Source: Muribaculaceae bacterium
Lineage (GTDB): Bacteria > Bacteroidota > Bacteroidia > Bacteroidales > Muribaculaceae
Direction of reading: 5' to 3'
DNA: 57,646 bases
Assembly: GCA_022484565.1 (NCBI GenBank)
Contig: JAKVKZ010000014.1
Location: 1-57,646, forward strand
Each line of letters begins with the position of its first letter. The first letter of the stretch is position 1. The translations under genes and the position numbers were made by a program. Below, in pieces: positions 24,582 through 33,009 of the stretch. The notes under the pieces are model-generated. The model searched no databases and was not told the origin of the DNA. It was given only the letters and a program-made list of their open reading frames with translations.

Positions 24582-27305
24582 ATGAAGGCAAAGAATTTAC
24601 TGTCGATAATTGTAGTCCTGTTGGCCTTTTGCCTTACACTTTCAGGGCAAAATGCCACAGTGAAGTCCAATTCGGTGCTGACCTTGGGCTATGCTACTGA
24701 CAGTGCAAAGAATTTTACCGGCTCTATCGAAAAAATCACTGGAAAACAAATCGGCAACAAGGACCAAATCAGCAGCCCGATTGAAGCAATGCGCGGTAGG
24801 ATACCAGGACTTACTGTGCAGCACGGAAATGGTTCGGCTGCTCTTGATGCGGTTCGGCTGCGTGGCACAACGTCGCTCACTACAGGCAACGACCCGCTTA
24901 TTATTGTTGACGGCGTGTTTGGCGACCTAAGTTTGCTGGAATCGGTATATCCGTCCGATATTGAAAGTTTCACAATCCTGAAAGATGCTTCCGAAACGTC
25001 GCAATACGGCTCACGTGGAGCAGCGGGCGTTATTGAGGTCACCACTGTGAAAGGCAGCAAAGGAAAGACGCGCGTGAGTTACAACGGCAGTTTCGGCATT
25101 GCATCAGCCTATAAGACGCTCGATATGCTCAATGCTGACGGATTCCGCTCGGTGGCAACTGAGAGAGGCATTTCAATCCTCGACAAGGGCTACAGTACCG
25201 ATTTCCAAAAGGAAATAGAGCAGACGGGAATTCAGCAGCAGCACCACATAGCATTTTCTGGAGGCAATGACGACGGCAACTATCGCGTGGCCCTCGGATT
25301 CATCGACAAGCAGGGTGTTATTCTGCATGAACTTCGGCGCAACTTCACCTCGAACATGAATATGAGTCAAAGCCTTTTCGACGGATTTGTGAAATGTGAT
25401 TTGGGACTGTTCGGCTCAATCATGAAAAGCCACAACCTTGTGGACTATCAAAAAACTTTCTATTCAGCTGAAGCATTCAATCCCACTTTTCCAAACCATA
25501 AGAACACTGAGTCGGGTTCATGGGACCAAATCACCGAGGCAAGCCAGATAACAAATCCCTTGGCATGGATGGAAGTGAAGGACCATGATGCAAATTCACT
25601 GCTCAGTACCCATGCGAGGCTCACTTTCGCATTGCCTCTCGACTTTAAGTTGGCCATTTTCGGCGCATACACCTACACCGATTATGAAAATTCGCAATAT
25701 CTGCCTACAGCGGTTTGGGCGCACGGACAGGCCTACAAGGGCAATAAACGCACTGAATCAATGCTCGGCAATGCCGTGCTGACATACAAGAAAACAGTGG
25801 GCAAACACTATTTCGATGCTTTGGCCCTCGCAGAGTTGCAGAAGGATATTTATTCAGGATTCTGCACGACAGTGACGAATTTCAACACCGATGAATTCGG
25901 CTATAACAATCTTCAGGCCGGTGCCTTGCGACTTTGGGAAGGCACTCGCTCATATTATGAGGACCCGCATCTTGCTTCATTCATGGGACGCTTGAATTAC
26001 ACCTACAACGACCGCTATCTTTTTACTTTCTCCGCCCGTACCGACGGCTCGTCGAAATTCGGGGCAAACCACAAATGGGGATTTTTCCCTTCGGCTTCGG
26101 CTGCCTGGGTGGTGAGCAATGAACCATTTTTGCGCGGAGTGACTGCAATCGACAATCTGAAAATCAGAACAGGCTATGGCTTTGCCGGCAATCAGAATGG
26201 AATAGACTCCTACACCACGGCAAACCTTGTGCAGCCTAATGGCGTTGTGCCTATCGGCTCCACTTATGCCGTGTCGCTAGCCAATCTTCTGAACACAAAC
26301 CACGATTTGAAATGGGAGGTGAAGCGCACTTTCAATGCCGGCTTCGACTTGTCGTTGCTTAATGGCGAAGTGCTTTTTTCATTCAATTATTATAACTCCA
26401 AGACCAAGGACATGCTTTATCTTTACGATGTGAGCGTGCCACCGTTCCCTTACAACACGCTGCTCGCGAATATCGGTTCAATGCGCAACAGCGGTACGGA
26501 AATATCGGTGGGATTTACGCCAATTCGCACTAACGACATAGATTTGTCGATTAATGCGAACGTCTCGTTCCAACACAACAAATTGCTCTCGCTCAGCGGA
26601 GAGTTCTCTGGTGAGCAGATTTCAGCACCTGAATACAAGGCAATTTCAAGCCTTAACGGTGCAGGATTCCACGGTGGTTACAACCACATCGTCTATCAAA
26701 TCGTTGGCCAGCCTCTGGGAGTGTTCTATCTGCCGCATTGCACAGGACTTAAATCTGACGGAAATGGCGGTTACACTTATCAGATTGCCGACTTGAACAA
26801 CGACGGAAAAGTCAGCATTGAAGATGGAGAGGACCGATACATAGCAGGGCAGGCGATGCCGAAAGCCATTCTCGGCTCAAACATCAGTTTCCGATATAAG
26901 AGGATTGACGTGGCTTTGCAAATCAATGGCGCCTTCGGACATAAAATCTATAACGGCACATCGCTCAGCTACATGAACATGAACAGTTTCCCTGAATATA
27001 ATGTGCTCCGCAAAGCACCTGAACAAAACATAAAAGACCAGACCGCCACCGATTACTGGCTGGAAAACGGCGATTATGTGAATTTTGATTACATCACTGT
27101 AGGTTGGCGTGTTCCGCTTCACAGCCGCTATTTCACAGCACTGCGGCTGTCGCTCACGGTCAACAATCTTGCCACGATAAGCGGCTATTCTGGACTGACG
27201 CCGATGATTAACAGTTCATCGGTGAACTCAACGCTTGGAGTTGACGACAAGCGCAATTATCCGCTTTCGCGAACTTATACCATTGGTGTGAATGTTAACT
27301 TCTAA
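24582..27305 (+). CDS. SusC/RagA-family TonB-dependent outer-membrane transporter (short form)
   Basis: Outer-membrane importer of glycans or peptides that pairs with SusD. It has a signal peptide (AKNLLSIIVVLLAFCLTLSG), then goes almost directly into a plug domain: PIEAMRGRIPGLTVQ, LRGTTSLTTGNDPLIIVDG, FTILKDASETSQYGSRGAAG. A beta-barrel follows, with alternating aromatic strands to the C-terminal GVNVNF. The 907 residues are shorter than most SusC (about 1000-1150) because the N-terminal carboxypeptidase-regulatory-like beta domain is missing. The substrate is unknown. It is followed 12 nt later by a SusD gene. Confidence 0.93.
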   Translation: MKAKNLLSIIVVLLAFCLTLSGQNATVKSNSVLTLGYATDSAKNFTGSIEKITGKQIGNKDQISSPIEAMRGRIPGLTVQHGNGSAALDAVRLRGTTSLTTGNDPLIIVDGVFGDLSLLESVYPSDIESFTILKDASETSQYGSRGAAGVIEVTTVKGSKGKTRVSYNGSFGIASAYKTLDMLNADGFRSVATERGISILDKGYSTDFQKEIEQTGIQQQHHIAFSGGNDDGNYRVALGFIDKQGVILHELRRNFTSNMNMSQSLFDGFVKCDLGLFGSIMKSHNLVDYQKTFYSAEAFNPTFPNHKNTESGSWDQITEASQITNPLAWMEVKDHDANSLLSTHARLTFALPLDFKLAIFGAYTYTDYENSQYLPTAVWAHGQAYKGNKRTESMLGNAVLTYKKTVGKHYFDALALAELQKDIYSGFCTTVTNFNTDEFGYNNLQAGALRLWEGTRSYYEDPHLASFMGRLNYTYNDRYLFTFSARTDGSSKFGANHKWGFFPSASAAWVVSNEPFLRGVTAIDNLKIRTGYGFAGNQNGIDSYTTANLVQPNGVVPIGSTYAVSLANLLNTNHDLKWEVKRTFNAGFDLSLLNGEVLFSFNYYNSKTKDMLYLYDVSVPPFPYNTLLANIGSMRNSGTEISVGFTPIRTNDIDLSINANVSFQHNKLLSLSGEFSGEQISAPEYKAISSLNGAGFHGGYNHIVYQIVGQPLGVFYLPHCTGLKSDGNGGYTYQIADLNNDGKVSIEDGEDRYIAGQAMPKAILGSNISFRYKRIDVALQINGAFGHKIYNGTSLSYMNMNSFPEYNVLRKAPEQNIKDQTATDYWLENGDYVNFDYITVGWRVPLHSRYFTALRLSLTVNNLATISGYSGLTPMINSSSVNSTLGVDDKRNYPLSRTYTIGVNVNF

Positions 27306-27317
27306 AACTCAATCAAG

Positions 27318-28934
27318 ATGAAAATTCTAAAATATATATTGCCGATTTCGGCCATTCTGCTGTGTTCATGCAATAGTTATCTTGAAGAAGACCCTAAGGA
27401 CAGGATTCCTGAGGATGACGCTTACTATTCAAGTCTGTCGTCGCTTTATTTAAATGGTGTGGCCTCACTGTATAATTATATTGGTGGTTACGACGACAGT
27501 CAAGGTCTGCAAGGCACTGGGCGAGGCGTGTACGACCTGAACACTTTCACCACCGACGAGGCGATAATGCCTACACGTGGCGGTGACTGGTACGACGGCG
27601 GTTTTTGGCAGGGACTCTATCTCCATAATTGGGGCGTTGACAACTATGCAATCCGCGCCACGTGGGAATATCTCTACAAAGTAGTGGCCATGTGCGACTA
27701 TTCGTTAATCAAGATTGATGATTATGGCGAGCTGCATGGGATAAGCACAGTTAAGGCCTACAGGGACGAGGTGAGGGCAATAAGGGTCATGTACTATTAT
27801 TATCTGCTTGACCTTTTCGGCAATGTGCCCGTCGTTGACGAAGTGGAGTATAATTATCAGATTGGCAGAAAAGCCGTGTTTGAATATCTTTTCAATGAGT
27901 TGCAGGATTGCGCTTCGGGCCTGTCCACGTCGCGTAGCAATTCTCCTGGCGATTACTATGGGCGCATAACGCGGCCAGTGGCTTTCTTCCTGCTGGCTAA
28001 GATGGCGCTTAACGCTGAAGTGTATGACGATGACAATTGGACTGATTCCAGCCGTCCCGATGGCTCAAACATCTATTTTACCGTCGGAGGCAAGAAACTT
28101 AATGCCTGGCAAACCTGCAAAGCCTATTGCGACAGCATCACTGCACTTGGCTATAAGCTTGAATCGAATTATGAATCAAATTTTGCCGTTTACAATGAAG
28201 GTTCGGTTGAGAATATATTCACTATTCCGATGAATAAGACATTGTACACCAATCAGATGCAATATCTTTTCCGCTCGCGCCATTACAATCATGGCAAGGC
28301 TTATGGACTTGGCGGTGAGAATGGTTCAAGTGCCACGCTTGAGGCTCTTAACGTTTTCGGCTATGGAACTGGCAGCGTTGACCCACGCTTTGACAAGTGC
28401 TATTATGCCGACACAGTGCGCAATCTCGCGGGCAATGTGGTGACGCTCGATGATGGAATAACGCCGCTTGTGTATCATCCGCGCGAAGTCGCTCTTGACG
28501 TTTCGACCACCAGCTATGAAAAGACAGCCGGTGCCCGTATGAGGAAATATGCCATTGATGTGAATGCCACGAAGGACGGCAAATTGATGGAAAATGACAT
28601 TGTGCTGTTTCGCTATGCCGATGTGCTGCTTATGAAATGTGAAGCCGAAGTGAGGGCAGGAGAGAGCGGTCAGACCGAATTTGATGCTGTCCGCAACCGT
28701 GTCGGCGCATCGCACCGCGAAGCCACGCTTGATAATATTCTTGCCGAGCGTCAGCTTGAACTTGCTTGGGAAGGATGGCGACGTCAGGATTTGGTGCGCT
28801 TCGGAAAATTCACGCGTGCCTATAGCTTCCGTCCTCAACTTTCGGGCGAGGCAAACGGTTACACCACAGTATTTCCGATTCCCAGCAAGGTGCTGAGCAT
28901 GAACTCGCACATGACGCAGAATCCGGGATATTGA
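27318..28934 (+). CDS. SusD/RagB-family nutrient-binding lipoprotein
   Basis: Surface lipoprotein forming the lid over the SusC barrel. The signal peptide ends in the lipobox LLCSC (14-18), followed by NSYLEEDPKDRIPEDDAYY, the usual start of mature SusD. TPR-like helices with VRAIRVMYYYYLLDLFGNVPVV are present in the first half, and the C-terminal RagB/SusD domain contains LAERQLELAWEGWRRQDLVRFGKF and ends MTQNPGY. Its 538 residues are typical. No glycoside hydrolase, sulfatase or protease lies next to this pair, so the ligand cannot be guessed. It converges on the zinc-ribbon gene, 47 nt away. Confidence 0.95.
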   Translation: MKILKYILPISAILLCSCNSYLEEDPKDRIPEDDAYYSSLSSLYLNGVASLYNYIGGYDDSQGLQGTGRGVYDLNTFTTDEAIMPTRGGDWYDGGFWQGLYLHNWGVDNYAIRATWEYLYKVVAMCDYSLIKIDDYGELHGISTVKAYRDEVRAIRVMYYYYLLDLFGNVPVVDEVEYNYQIGRKAVFEYLFNELQDCASGLSTSRSNSPGDYYGRITRPVAFFLLAKMALNAEVYDDDNWTDSSRPDGSNIYFTVGGKKLNAWQTCKAYCDSITALGYKLESNYESNFAVYNEGSVENIFTIPMNKTLYTNQMQYLFRSRHYNHGKAYGLGGENGSSATLEALNVFGYGTGSVDPRFDKCYYADTVRNLAGNVVTLDDGITPLVYHPREVALDVSTTSYEKTAGARMRKYAIDVNATKDGKLMENDIVLFRYADVLLMKCEAEVRAGESGQTEFDAVRNRVGASHREATLDNILAERQLELAWEGWRRQDLVRFGKFTRAYSFRPQLSGEANGYTTVFPIPSKVLSMNSHMTQNPGY

Positions 28935-28981
28935 TTGCCAGAGCACAAAAACGGACTGGGCAGGAACTATAAGTGTTTGAT

Positions 28982-30262
28982 CTAGTTTTTGCTGTCCTCT
29001 GTTTGCTCGTCGCTGCTTGTCTGGTCTCCTTGCTGTGCATCAGGGTCGTAGTTGGCAGGATATTGCCATTCACCGATATTCAGCAACTTTCCATGTAAAT
29101 TGTAGGCCTTTCTGCGAGTGGCATATACATTATCAGCTTCGCTGTCACCCACTTGTAGCAATTTGCTCTCTTCCACAATCACTCCGTTGGCATTGATTGT
29201 GATATGTCCGCCACCCGAGCACACATAGTAGAATTGCTGTGAATACGTATCGTAGCTCACTATGTCATAAAGTCCTATGCCGGCATTGCTGATTAATGAA
29301 GTTGCGACTATATTGTCGTTCCCGGCAGGAGCGATTTGGTCAATATTTGCTGTGCTGATGGTCTTGCCACCTACACAATTGATGTCGGCATTGCTTAATA
29401 TTGTGGATTCCTCATCGTTTTGCAGGTCGTATTTCATTATGTTGTAACTGTTGCCAAGTTCTCTTTTATAGTACACGCAATGCCGCGTTTCGTCAACGCA
29501 TTTTAGCAGTACTGTGCAGTCGGAGCCTAAACTGCCGATGAATTGTTCGGCTTTTGCCTCGTAATCGGTCACAGCAAGCACTGTGTCGGTTGGCGTTGAG
29601 TCATTAGAAATGGCTTTTTCTTCAGAATTTCCGTTTACAACGAGATAAGCGATTAGGCTGGCGAGAATTATTACCAGAATTATTATGACGGTCACCCAAA
29701 TAGCTGTGTGGCTTTTCTTCGGATTCTCTCCTTCTGCAATTTCAGGTTCGTTATAACCTGTTGGTGAAGGGAATGGTGGCGGAGTAGGGCGCATCAAAGG
29801 CTGTTGAGTAGGTAATTCGGGTGGAGTTGATGCTGTGGCATTACCATTCAATATTTGCTGCACTTGGGCATGGCAGCGGGGACAGATTTCAGTATCTACG
29901 GGTATTTTGAAGCCGCATGCTGGGCAATACATGAACTCGTCGGTTGGCTTGGTTTCCGAATCGGTTGCAACTTCAGTTGCGTCAGCCGTAGTTTGTTCAG
30001 CCGCAACATTCTCTGCCTCAGGCTGCTCTTGTGAATCCTTGTATTCTTTGATGTCACATAGGCAGTGAGGGCATACCACCGAGTTTGCCGCAATCTTCAT
30101 TCCGCATTTCGGGCAGCGGAACTCGTTAGTTTCATCAGGCTCTTTATCATCGCTTTTTGATGGATGAGGCTCATCATCAAGCCATTCCCCGCAATGTTTG
30201 CACTTTCGTGCCACAGCCAATATTTCTTCCCCGCAATAGGGACAACGCTTTGTTTTGTCCAT
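28982..30262 (-). CDS. Membrane protein with three zinc ribbons
   Basis: A 426-residue protein starting MDKTKRCPYCGEEILAVARK; this start follows its promoter box and excludes a 45-residue upstream extension. Three zinc-ribbon pairs occur in the cytoplasmic part: CPYCG...CKHCG (about 7-25), CPKCG...CPHC (about 48-67) and CPACG...CPRC (about 108-127). An acidic linker separates ribbons two and three, a Pro-rich stretch (about 140-170) follows, then one transmembrane helix (IWVTVIIILVIILASLIAYL, about 183-202) and an extracytoplasmic domain of about 220 residues with beta-strand periodicity. It resembles ribbon-plus-TM envelope-sensor proteins; its function is unknown. It is monocistronic. Confidence 0.8.
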   Translation of the reverse strand: MDKTKRCPYCGEEILAVARKCKHCGEWLDDEPHPSKSDDKEPDETNEFRCPKCGMKIAANSVVCPHCLCDIKEYKDSQEQPEAENVAAEQTTADATEVATDSETKPTDEFMYCPACGFKIPVDTEICPRCHAQVQQILNGNATASTPPELPTQQPLMRPTPPPFPSPTGYNEPEIAEGENPKKSHTAIWVTVIIILVIILASLIAYLVVNGNSEEKAISNDSTPTDTVLAVTDYEAKAEQFIGSLGSDCTVLLKCVDETRHCVYYKRELGNSYNIMKYDLQNDEESTILSNADINCVGGKTISTANIDQIAPAGNDNIVATSLISNAGIGLYDIVSYDTYSQQFYYVCSGGGHITINANGVIVEESKLLQVGDSEADNVYATRRKAYNLHGKLLNIGEWQYPANYDPDAQQGDQTSSDEQTEDSKN

Positions 30263-30282
30263 AAGATGTATATTTTCAACTG

Positions 30283-30290
30283 CAAAGGTA
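30283..30290 (-). promoter_or_regulatory. -7 box of the zinc-ribbon gene
   Basis: On the minus strand TACCTTTG matches TAnnTTTG, about 20 nt upstream of the ATG at 30262. It sets the start codon choice. Confidence 0.6.
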
Positions 30291-30383
30291 AAGAAAACAT
30301 GGCGACATTGACAAGAATTCGATGAAAATAAGTTTGGATTTTGCATTAGCCTAAAAGGAAATACTACTGGTGACGTTGATGAC

Positions 30384-30554
30384 ATGAAAAGGCACAAGAA
30401 TAATGTTTATCAGCTTAGTAATTACAGCATTAAAAGCATATACGTTGATGGCCGCATGATTTATTTTAATAAGTTCAAAACAGCACCAACCTTTAAAGCA
30501 ATGTTTGATTTATTAAAAAGTAAAATGCCTGGCAATATCCTGTATTTAATGTAA
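30384..30554 (+). CDS. Possible small gene or remnant of a larger gene (56 codons)
   Basis: An ATG frame of 56 residues with a plausible protein-like composition (VYQLSNYSIKSIYVDGRMIY, then FKAMFDLLKSK near the end). The same frame is open for about 24 more codons upstream (from 30312) without a start, so it could be the tail of a decayed gene rather than an intact small gene. It ends inside the stem of a hairpin (30542-30558) followed by a T-run, as would a real transcription unit. I do not recognise the sequence. Confidence 0.3.
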   Translation: MKRHKNNVYQLSNYSIKSIYVDGRMIYFNKFKTAPTFKAMFDLLKSKMPGNILYLM

Positions 30555-30567
30555 ATACTCATTTTTT
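30542..30567 (+). terminator. AT-rich terminator-like hairpin
   Basis: GTATTTA (30542-30548) and TAAATAC (30552-30558) form a 7-bp stem with a 3-nt loop, followed by a T-rich tract ending in TTTTTT at 30562-30567. The stop codon of the small frame at 30384-30554 lies in the hairpin. Confidence 0.4.
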
Positions 30568-30569
30568 AG

Positions 30570-30674
30570 GCCGCAGAGCATCAATACTTAACTTTGCGGT
30601 CAAAACATTGGCAATCAGACGCAATTTTTGCGGCTAATTATGATTATTTAGCCGCAAATGTTTCGTACATTTGC
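30570..30674 (+). promoter_or_regulatory. Leader of the VWA/sigma unit: promoter boxes and four CCGCA/TGCGG motifs
   Basis: Contains two -7-like boxes, TAACTTTG (30589-30596) and TACATTTG (30666-30673). A perfect 11-bp inverted repeat pairs TTTGCGGCTAA (30627-30637) with TTAGCCGCAAA (30648-30658). A second one pairs GCAAATGT (30654-30661) with ACATTTGC (30667-30674) and shares GCAAA with the first, so the two stems are mutually exclusive. Two more half-sites, CCGCA (30571-30575) and TGCGG (30595-30599), lie upstream. From 30675 to 30804 I see no further element. Confidence 0.55.
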
Positions 30675-30804
30675 TTTCGTTTTATGTTCGGGACAAAAAA
30701 TAAGGAGAATAAAAGAATATTTTTCAGAAAAATTTCTCGTATTGTCAGAAATAGGAATGGTTTTCTGTCCTATAAGTAAAGTTTAACCCATAAATACGAA
30801 AAAA

Positions 30805-31437
30805 ATGAAACAGAAAGTATTCAATCTCATTATTTTGGATGAGAGTGGTTCAATGTTCTCAATTGAAGAGCAGACCGTAAGCGGCCTGAATGAAACAATT
30901 CAGACCATTAAGAGCGCACAATGCAAACATGCTGAGCAGGAGCATTTTGTGACCCTTATGTCGTTCAACAGTAACCATCGCACATATCACTACGATTGCG
31001 AGCCGGTTATGAATATAGGTGAGTTCGACGGCAAGAACTATCAGCCTGATTGCTGCACTCCGCTTCTTGATGCAATAGGTGATGGAATCAGCAAGTTGCA
31101 TACTCAGATAGATGCCAACGATAAGGTTTTGGTTACCATTATCACTGATGGGTATGAAAACGCTTCGAAGGAATACAATAACAAAGCCATCACAAAACTC
31201 ATCGACAAGATGCGCGGAGAGGGCTGGATGATTACTTACTTGGGAGCCAATCAGGATGCCCACAAAGTGGCTGAAGACCTGCACATTAATAATGCAATGA
31301 ATTTCGATGCCTCTTCGACAGGCGTGCAGCACATGTTCTGCAATGAATTGAAGAGAAGAGGTAGGTTCTATGACAAGATTGACCTTGATTGTATCAAAGC
31401 AAGCAAAGATAATTATTTTGATGACGATAAAAATTAA
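30805..31437 (+). CDS. von Willebrand factor type A domain protein
   Basis: A 210-residue soluble single-domain VWA protein. The metal-ion-dependent adhesion site is intact: DxSGS at Asp12, Ser14 and Ser16 (LDESGSM), Thr85 in CCTPLLDA, and Asp115 in TIITDGYEN. The strand-helix order (VFNLIILDESGS, HFVTLMSFNS, VLVTIITDGYEN, WMITYLGANQDA) covers the whole fold. There is no signal peptide, so it acts in the cytoplasm, like TerY-type VWA proteins. It begins after a leader rich in inverted repeats and ends 3 nt before a sigma-factor-like gene, so the two are surely co-expressed. No kinase, phosphatase or MoxR ATPase is nearby. Confidence 0.88.
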   Translation: MKQKVFNLIILDESGSMFSIEEQTVSGLNETIQTIKSAQCKHAEQEHFVTLMSFNSNHRTYHYDCEPVMNIGEFDGKNYQPDCCTPLLDAIGDGISKLHTQIDANDKVLVTIITDGYENASKEYNNKAITKLIDKMRGEGWMITYLGANQDAHKVAEDLHINNAMNFDASSTGVQHMFCNELKRRGRFYDKIDLDCIKASKDNYFDDDKN

Positions 31438-31440
31438 TAT

Positions 31441-32295
31441 ATGAATTTTAACAAGACCATAAATCAACAACTTAATAGGATTATTCCCATTTATCATATA
31501 CTGCATGATGAGGATATTCTTCAAAGGATTTTCAGCGGCAACAACTCTGAGGATGCGCTTACTTACTTGCTCTATGGCCGTTATGCCGACATGCTCAAAT
31601 CAATTACGCTGAAATCAAGTTCGGTCAAGATTGATTTTAATGACTTTATTGCCGACTTGGAACTGAAACTTATCCGTGATAATTATGCTAAATTGAAGCA
31701 GTTATCTGGTGGCAATAAGTTTAAGAGCTGGCTTTACAAAGTAGCTTACAACATGTTATTAAACTTGGTGAATGGAATGGAGAAATCCAAGCTTGAGTAT
31801 ATAGATGGTATTACCTTGATTGATTATGAGTATGAAAATGAGAAAATGGAACGTACCATGGATTGTATTCGTGAATGTGGCGACGAGGATTCCAAGTTCG
31901 TGATTTTCAAAGAGTTTGAAGGTTATCACCCCGATGAGATTGCCGTTCTGCTCACTGACCGTAGGCACAAAGCTGGTACTCTGGCTCCCGACAATACAAT
32001 CTCAACTGACTACGTTTACACCTTGAAGTCACGCCTAATTAAAAAGGTCCGCAGTAAGATGAGGCCAACTGTTCAGTCACCTGTTCAGCCACAAACAAAC
32101 TCATGGCTTAATGTTAAGGGCCTTCAGTTCTCAGTCTTCAACGATGAGTTTGCCAATAGTTGCAAGTGCCTCTCTGGAGATATTTTTAATAATACAACAA
32201 GAAATAAGATTAATCGATCGCGTCCATCAGCCAAAATCAATCACGTTGGCATTGTCGCGAGGATTCATGATGTGCTTAGGAAATTCATGGATTGA
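31441..32295 (+). CDS. Divergent sigma-70/ECF-like protein with C-terminal extension
   Basis: A 284-residue protein. Residues about 35-115 resemble sigma region 2: LTYLLYGRYADML, DFNDFIADLELKLI and FKSWLYKVAYNMLLNLVNGM, the last close to the core-binding helix of ECF sigma factors. Residues about 140-195 resemble region 4: FKEFEGYHPDEIAVLL (first helix of the helix-turn-helix), then TDYVYTLKSRLIKKVRSKM in place of the recognition helix. About 75 residues of unassigned C-terminal sequence follow. It may direct RNA polymerase to its own regulon or be a defunct derivative. It starts 3 nt after the VWA gene. No anti-sigma factor is adjacent, so the VWA protein is a candidate partner by inference. 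Confidence 0.6.
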   Translation: MNFNKTINQQLNRIIPIYHILHDEDILQRIFSGNNSEDALTYLLYGRYADMLKSITLKSSSVKIDFNDFIADLELKLIRDNYAKLKQLSGGNKFKSWLYKVAYNMLLNLVNGMEKSKLEYIDGITLIDYEYENEKMERTMDCIRECGDEDSKFVIFKEFEGYHPDEIAVLLTDRRHKAGTLAPDNTISTDYVYTLKSRLIKKVRSKMRPTVQSPVQPQTNSWLNVKGLQFSVFNDEFANSCKCLSGDIFNNTTRNKINRSRPSAKINHVGIVARIHDVLRKFMD

Positions 32296-32351
32296 TGATA
32301 GAGCGTGAAATTTGAAATGAGATAATGATTCGTATGAATCATTCAAAATCA

Positions 32352-32386
32352 AAGCCCAGCACTTGGAAAGAAGAGCTGGGCTTGTC
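32352..32386. terminator. Bidirectional hairpin between the VWA/sigma unit and ssrA
   Basis: AAGCCCAGC (32352-32360) and GCTGGGCTT (32375-32383) form a perfect 9-bp stem. It lies between two converging units: the sigma-like gene (plus) and tmRNA (minus). The minus side is followed by TTTGATTTTG, a better terminator context than the plus side. Confidence 0.65.
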
Positions 32387-32422
32387 GTTTAGCGCAATTG
32401 CAGAATGCCATCGCGCGGATTG

Positions 32423-32822
32423 TGGAGCTGGAGGGGTTTGAACCCTCGTCCAAACGTGGAACTAATAAGCTTTCTACATGCTTAGTCTTGACTTGGTTTT
32501 CGTCGGCTGACAGGATCGAGACTACCAATCGGCCGCTTATCCTCTAAATTTCAGAGCTTGCACGAGGCGGACAAGTTCCAATTTCCGAATTTCTTAGCAC
32601 CGCTTTATCGAAACGTCTCGGAACGGGGCAATCGAGCGATGTCTTGTCTCCGCCACTTTGACGAAGATTAAGCCTTGTCTACTATACTTCGACTAGGCAG
32701 CAAGAGCGTAATTGTTATTTTCGCCAGTTAATTTGTGATGTCGAATATTAAAGAGCACAGTCATCGTCGCTCTGCATGCTTACATACCACCTCTACACGC
32801 TGTCAAAGCCAAAATCAGCCCC
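32423..32822 (-). ncRNA. ssrA: Transfer-messenger RNA (tmRNA)
   Basis: Rescues stalled ribosomes by acting as alanyl-tRNA and mRNA. The minus strand begins GGGGCTGATTTTGGC and ends in the T-arm GGTTCAAACCCCTCC and the acceptor strand CAGCTCC plus A; GGGGCTG and CAGCTCC pair as the acceptor stem. CCA is not encoded (CAA follows). The tag reading frame is at 32693-32725 on the minus strand: GGC GAA AAT AAC AAT TAC GCT CTT GCT GCC TAG, giving GENNNYALAA after the alanine carried by tmRNA. Length is about 400 nt. A -7 box lies about 90 nt upstream, so 5' processing, probably by RNase P, is expected. Confidence 0.96.
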
Positions 32823-32912
32823 GTGCGTAAAGTGCGCAAGCTGAGAGGGTTAACAACTTCCTCTTTATACCGAATTGCCACTCTTGGCTGTCCGGTTTCC
32901 CGCTTGCGGCTG

Positions 32913-32920
32913 CAAATTTA
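32913..32920 (-). promoter_or_regulatory. -7 box of ssrA
   Basis: TAAATTTG on the minus strand matches TAnnTTTG and is the only good box upstream of the tmRNA 5' end. A TTG lies about 21 nt further upstream. Confidence 0.5.
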
Positions 32921-32953
32921 ATGCTTTTAATTTGATATTTGCAATAATAATGC

Positions 32954-32986
32954 CAAAAAAAAGTGCTGACTCAGTGAATCAGCACT
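32954..32986 (-). terminator. Intrinsic terminator of the MFS transporter gene
   Basis: On the minus strand AGTGCTGA (32986-32979) pairs with TCAGCACT (32969-32962), with a 9-nt loop and a following run of eight T. It starts 24 nt after the MFS stop codon: a textbook intrinsic terminator. Confidence 0.85.
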
Positions 32987-33009
32987 CCGTATTTAGTTAT
33001 ATTGTAGTT

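Noticed and set aside
28935..28981. Terminator between the first susD and the zinc-ribbon gene
   Set aside because: No convincing stem was found in the 47-nt convergent gap, so none was annotated.
30594..30779. 61-codon plus-strand frame before the VWA gene
   Set aside because: It runs across both inverted repeats and a promoter box, and its composition is not protein-like.
32423..32500. A separate tRNA gene
   Set aside because: The T-arm and acceptor sequence belong to the tRNA-like domain of tmRNA; no anticodon arm is present.
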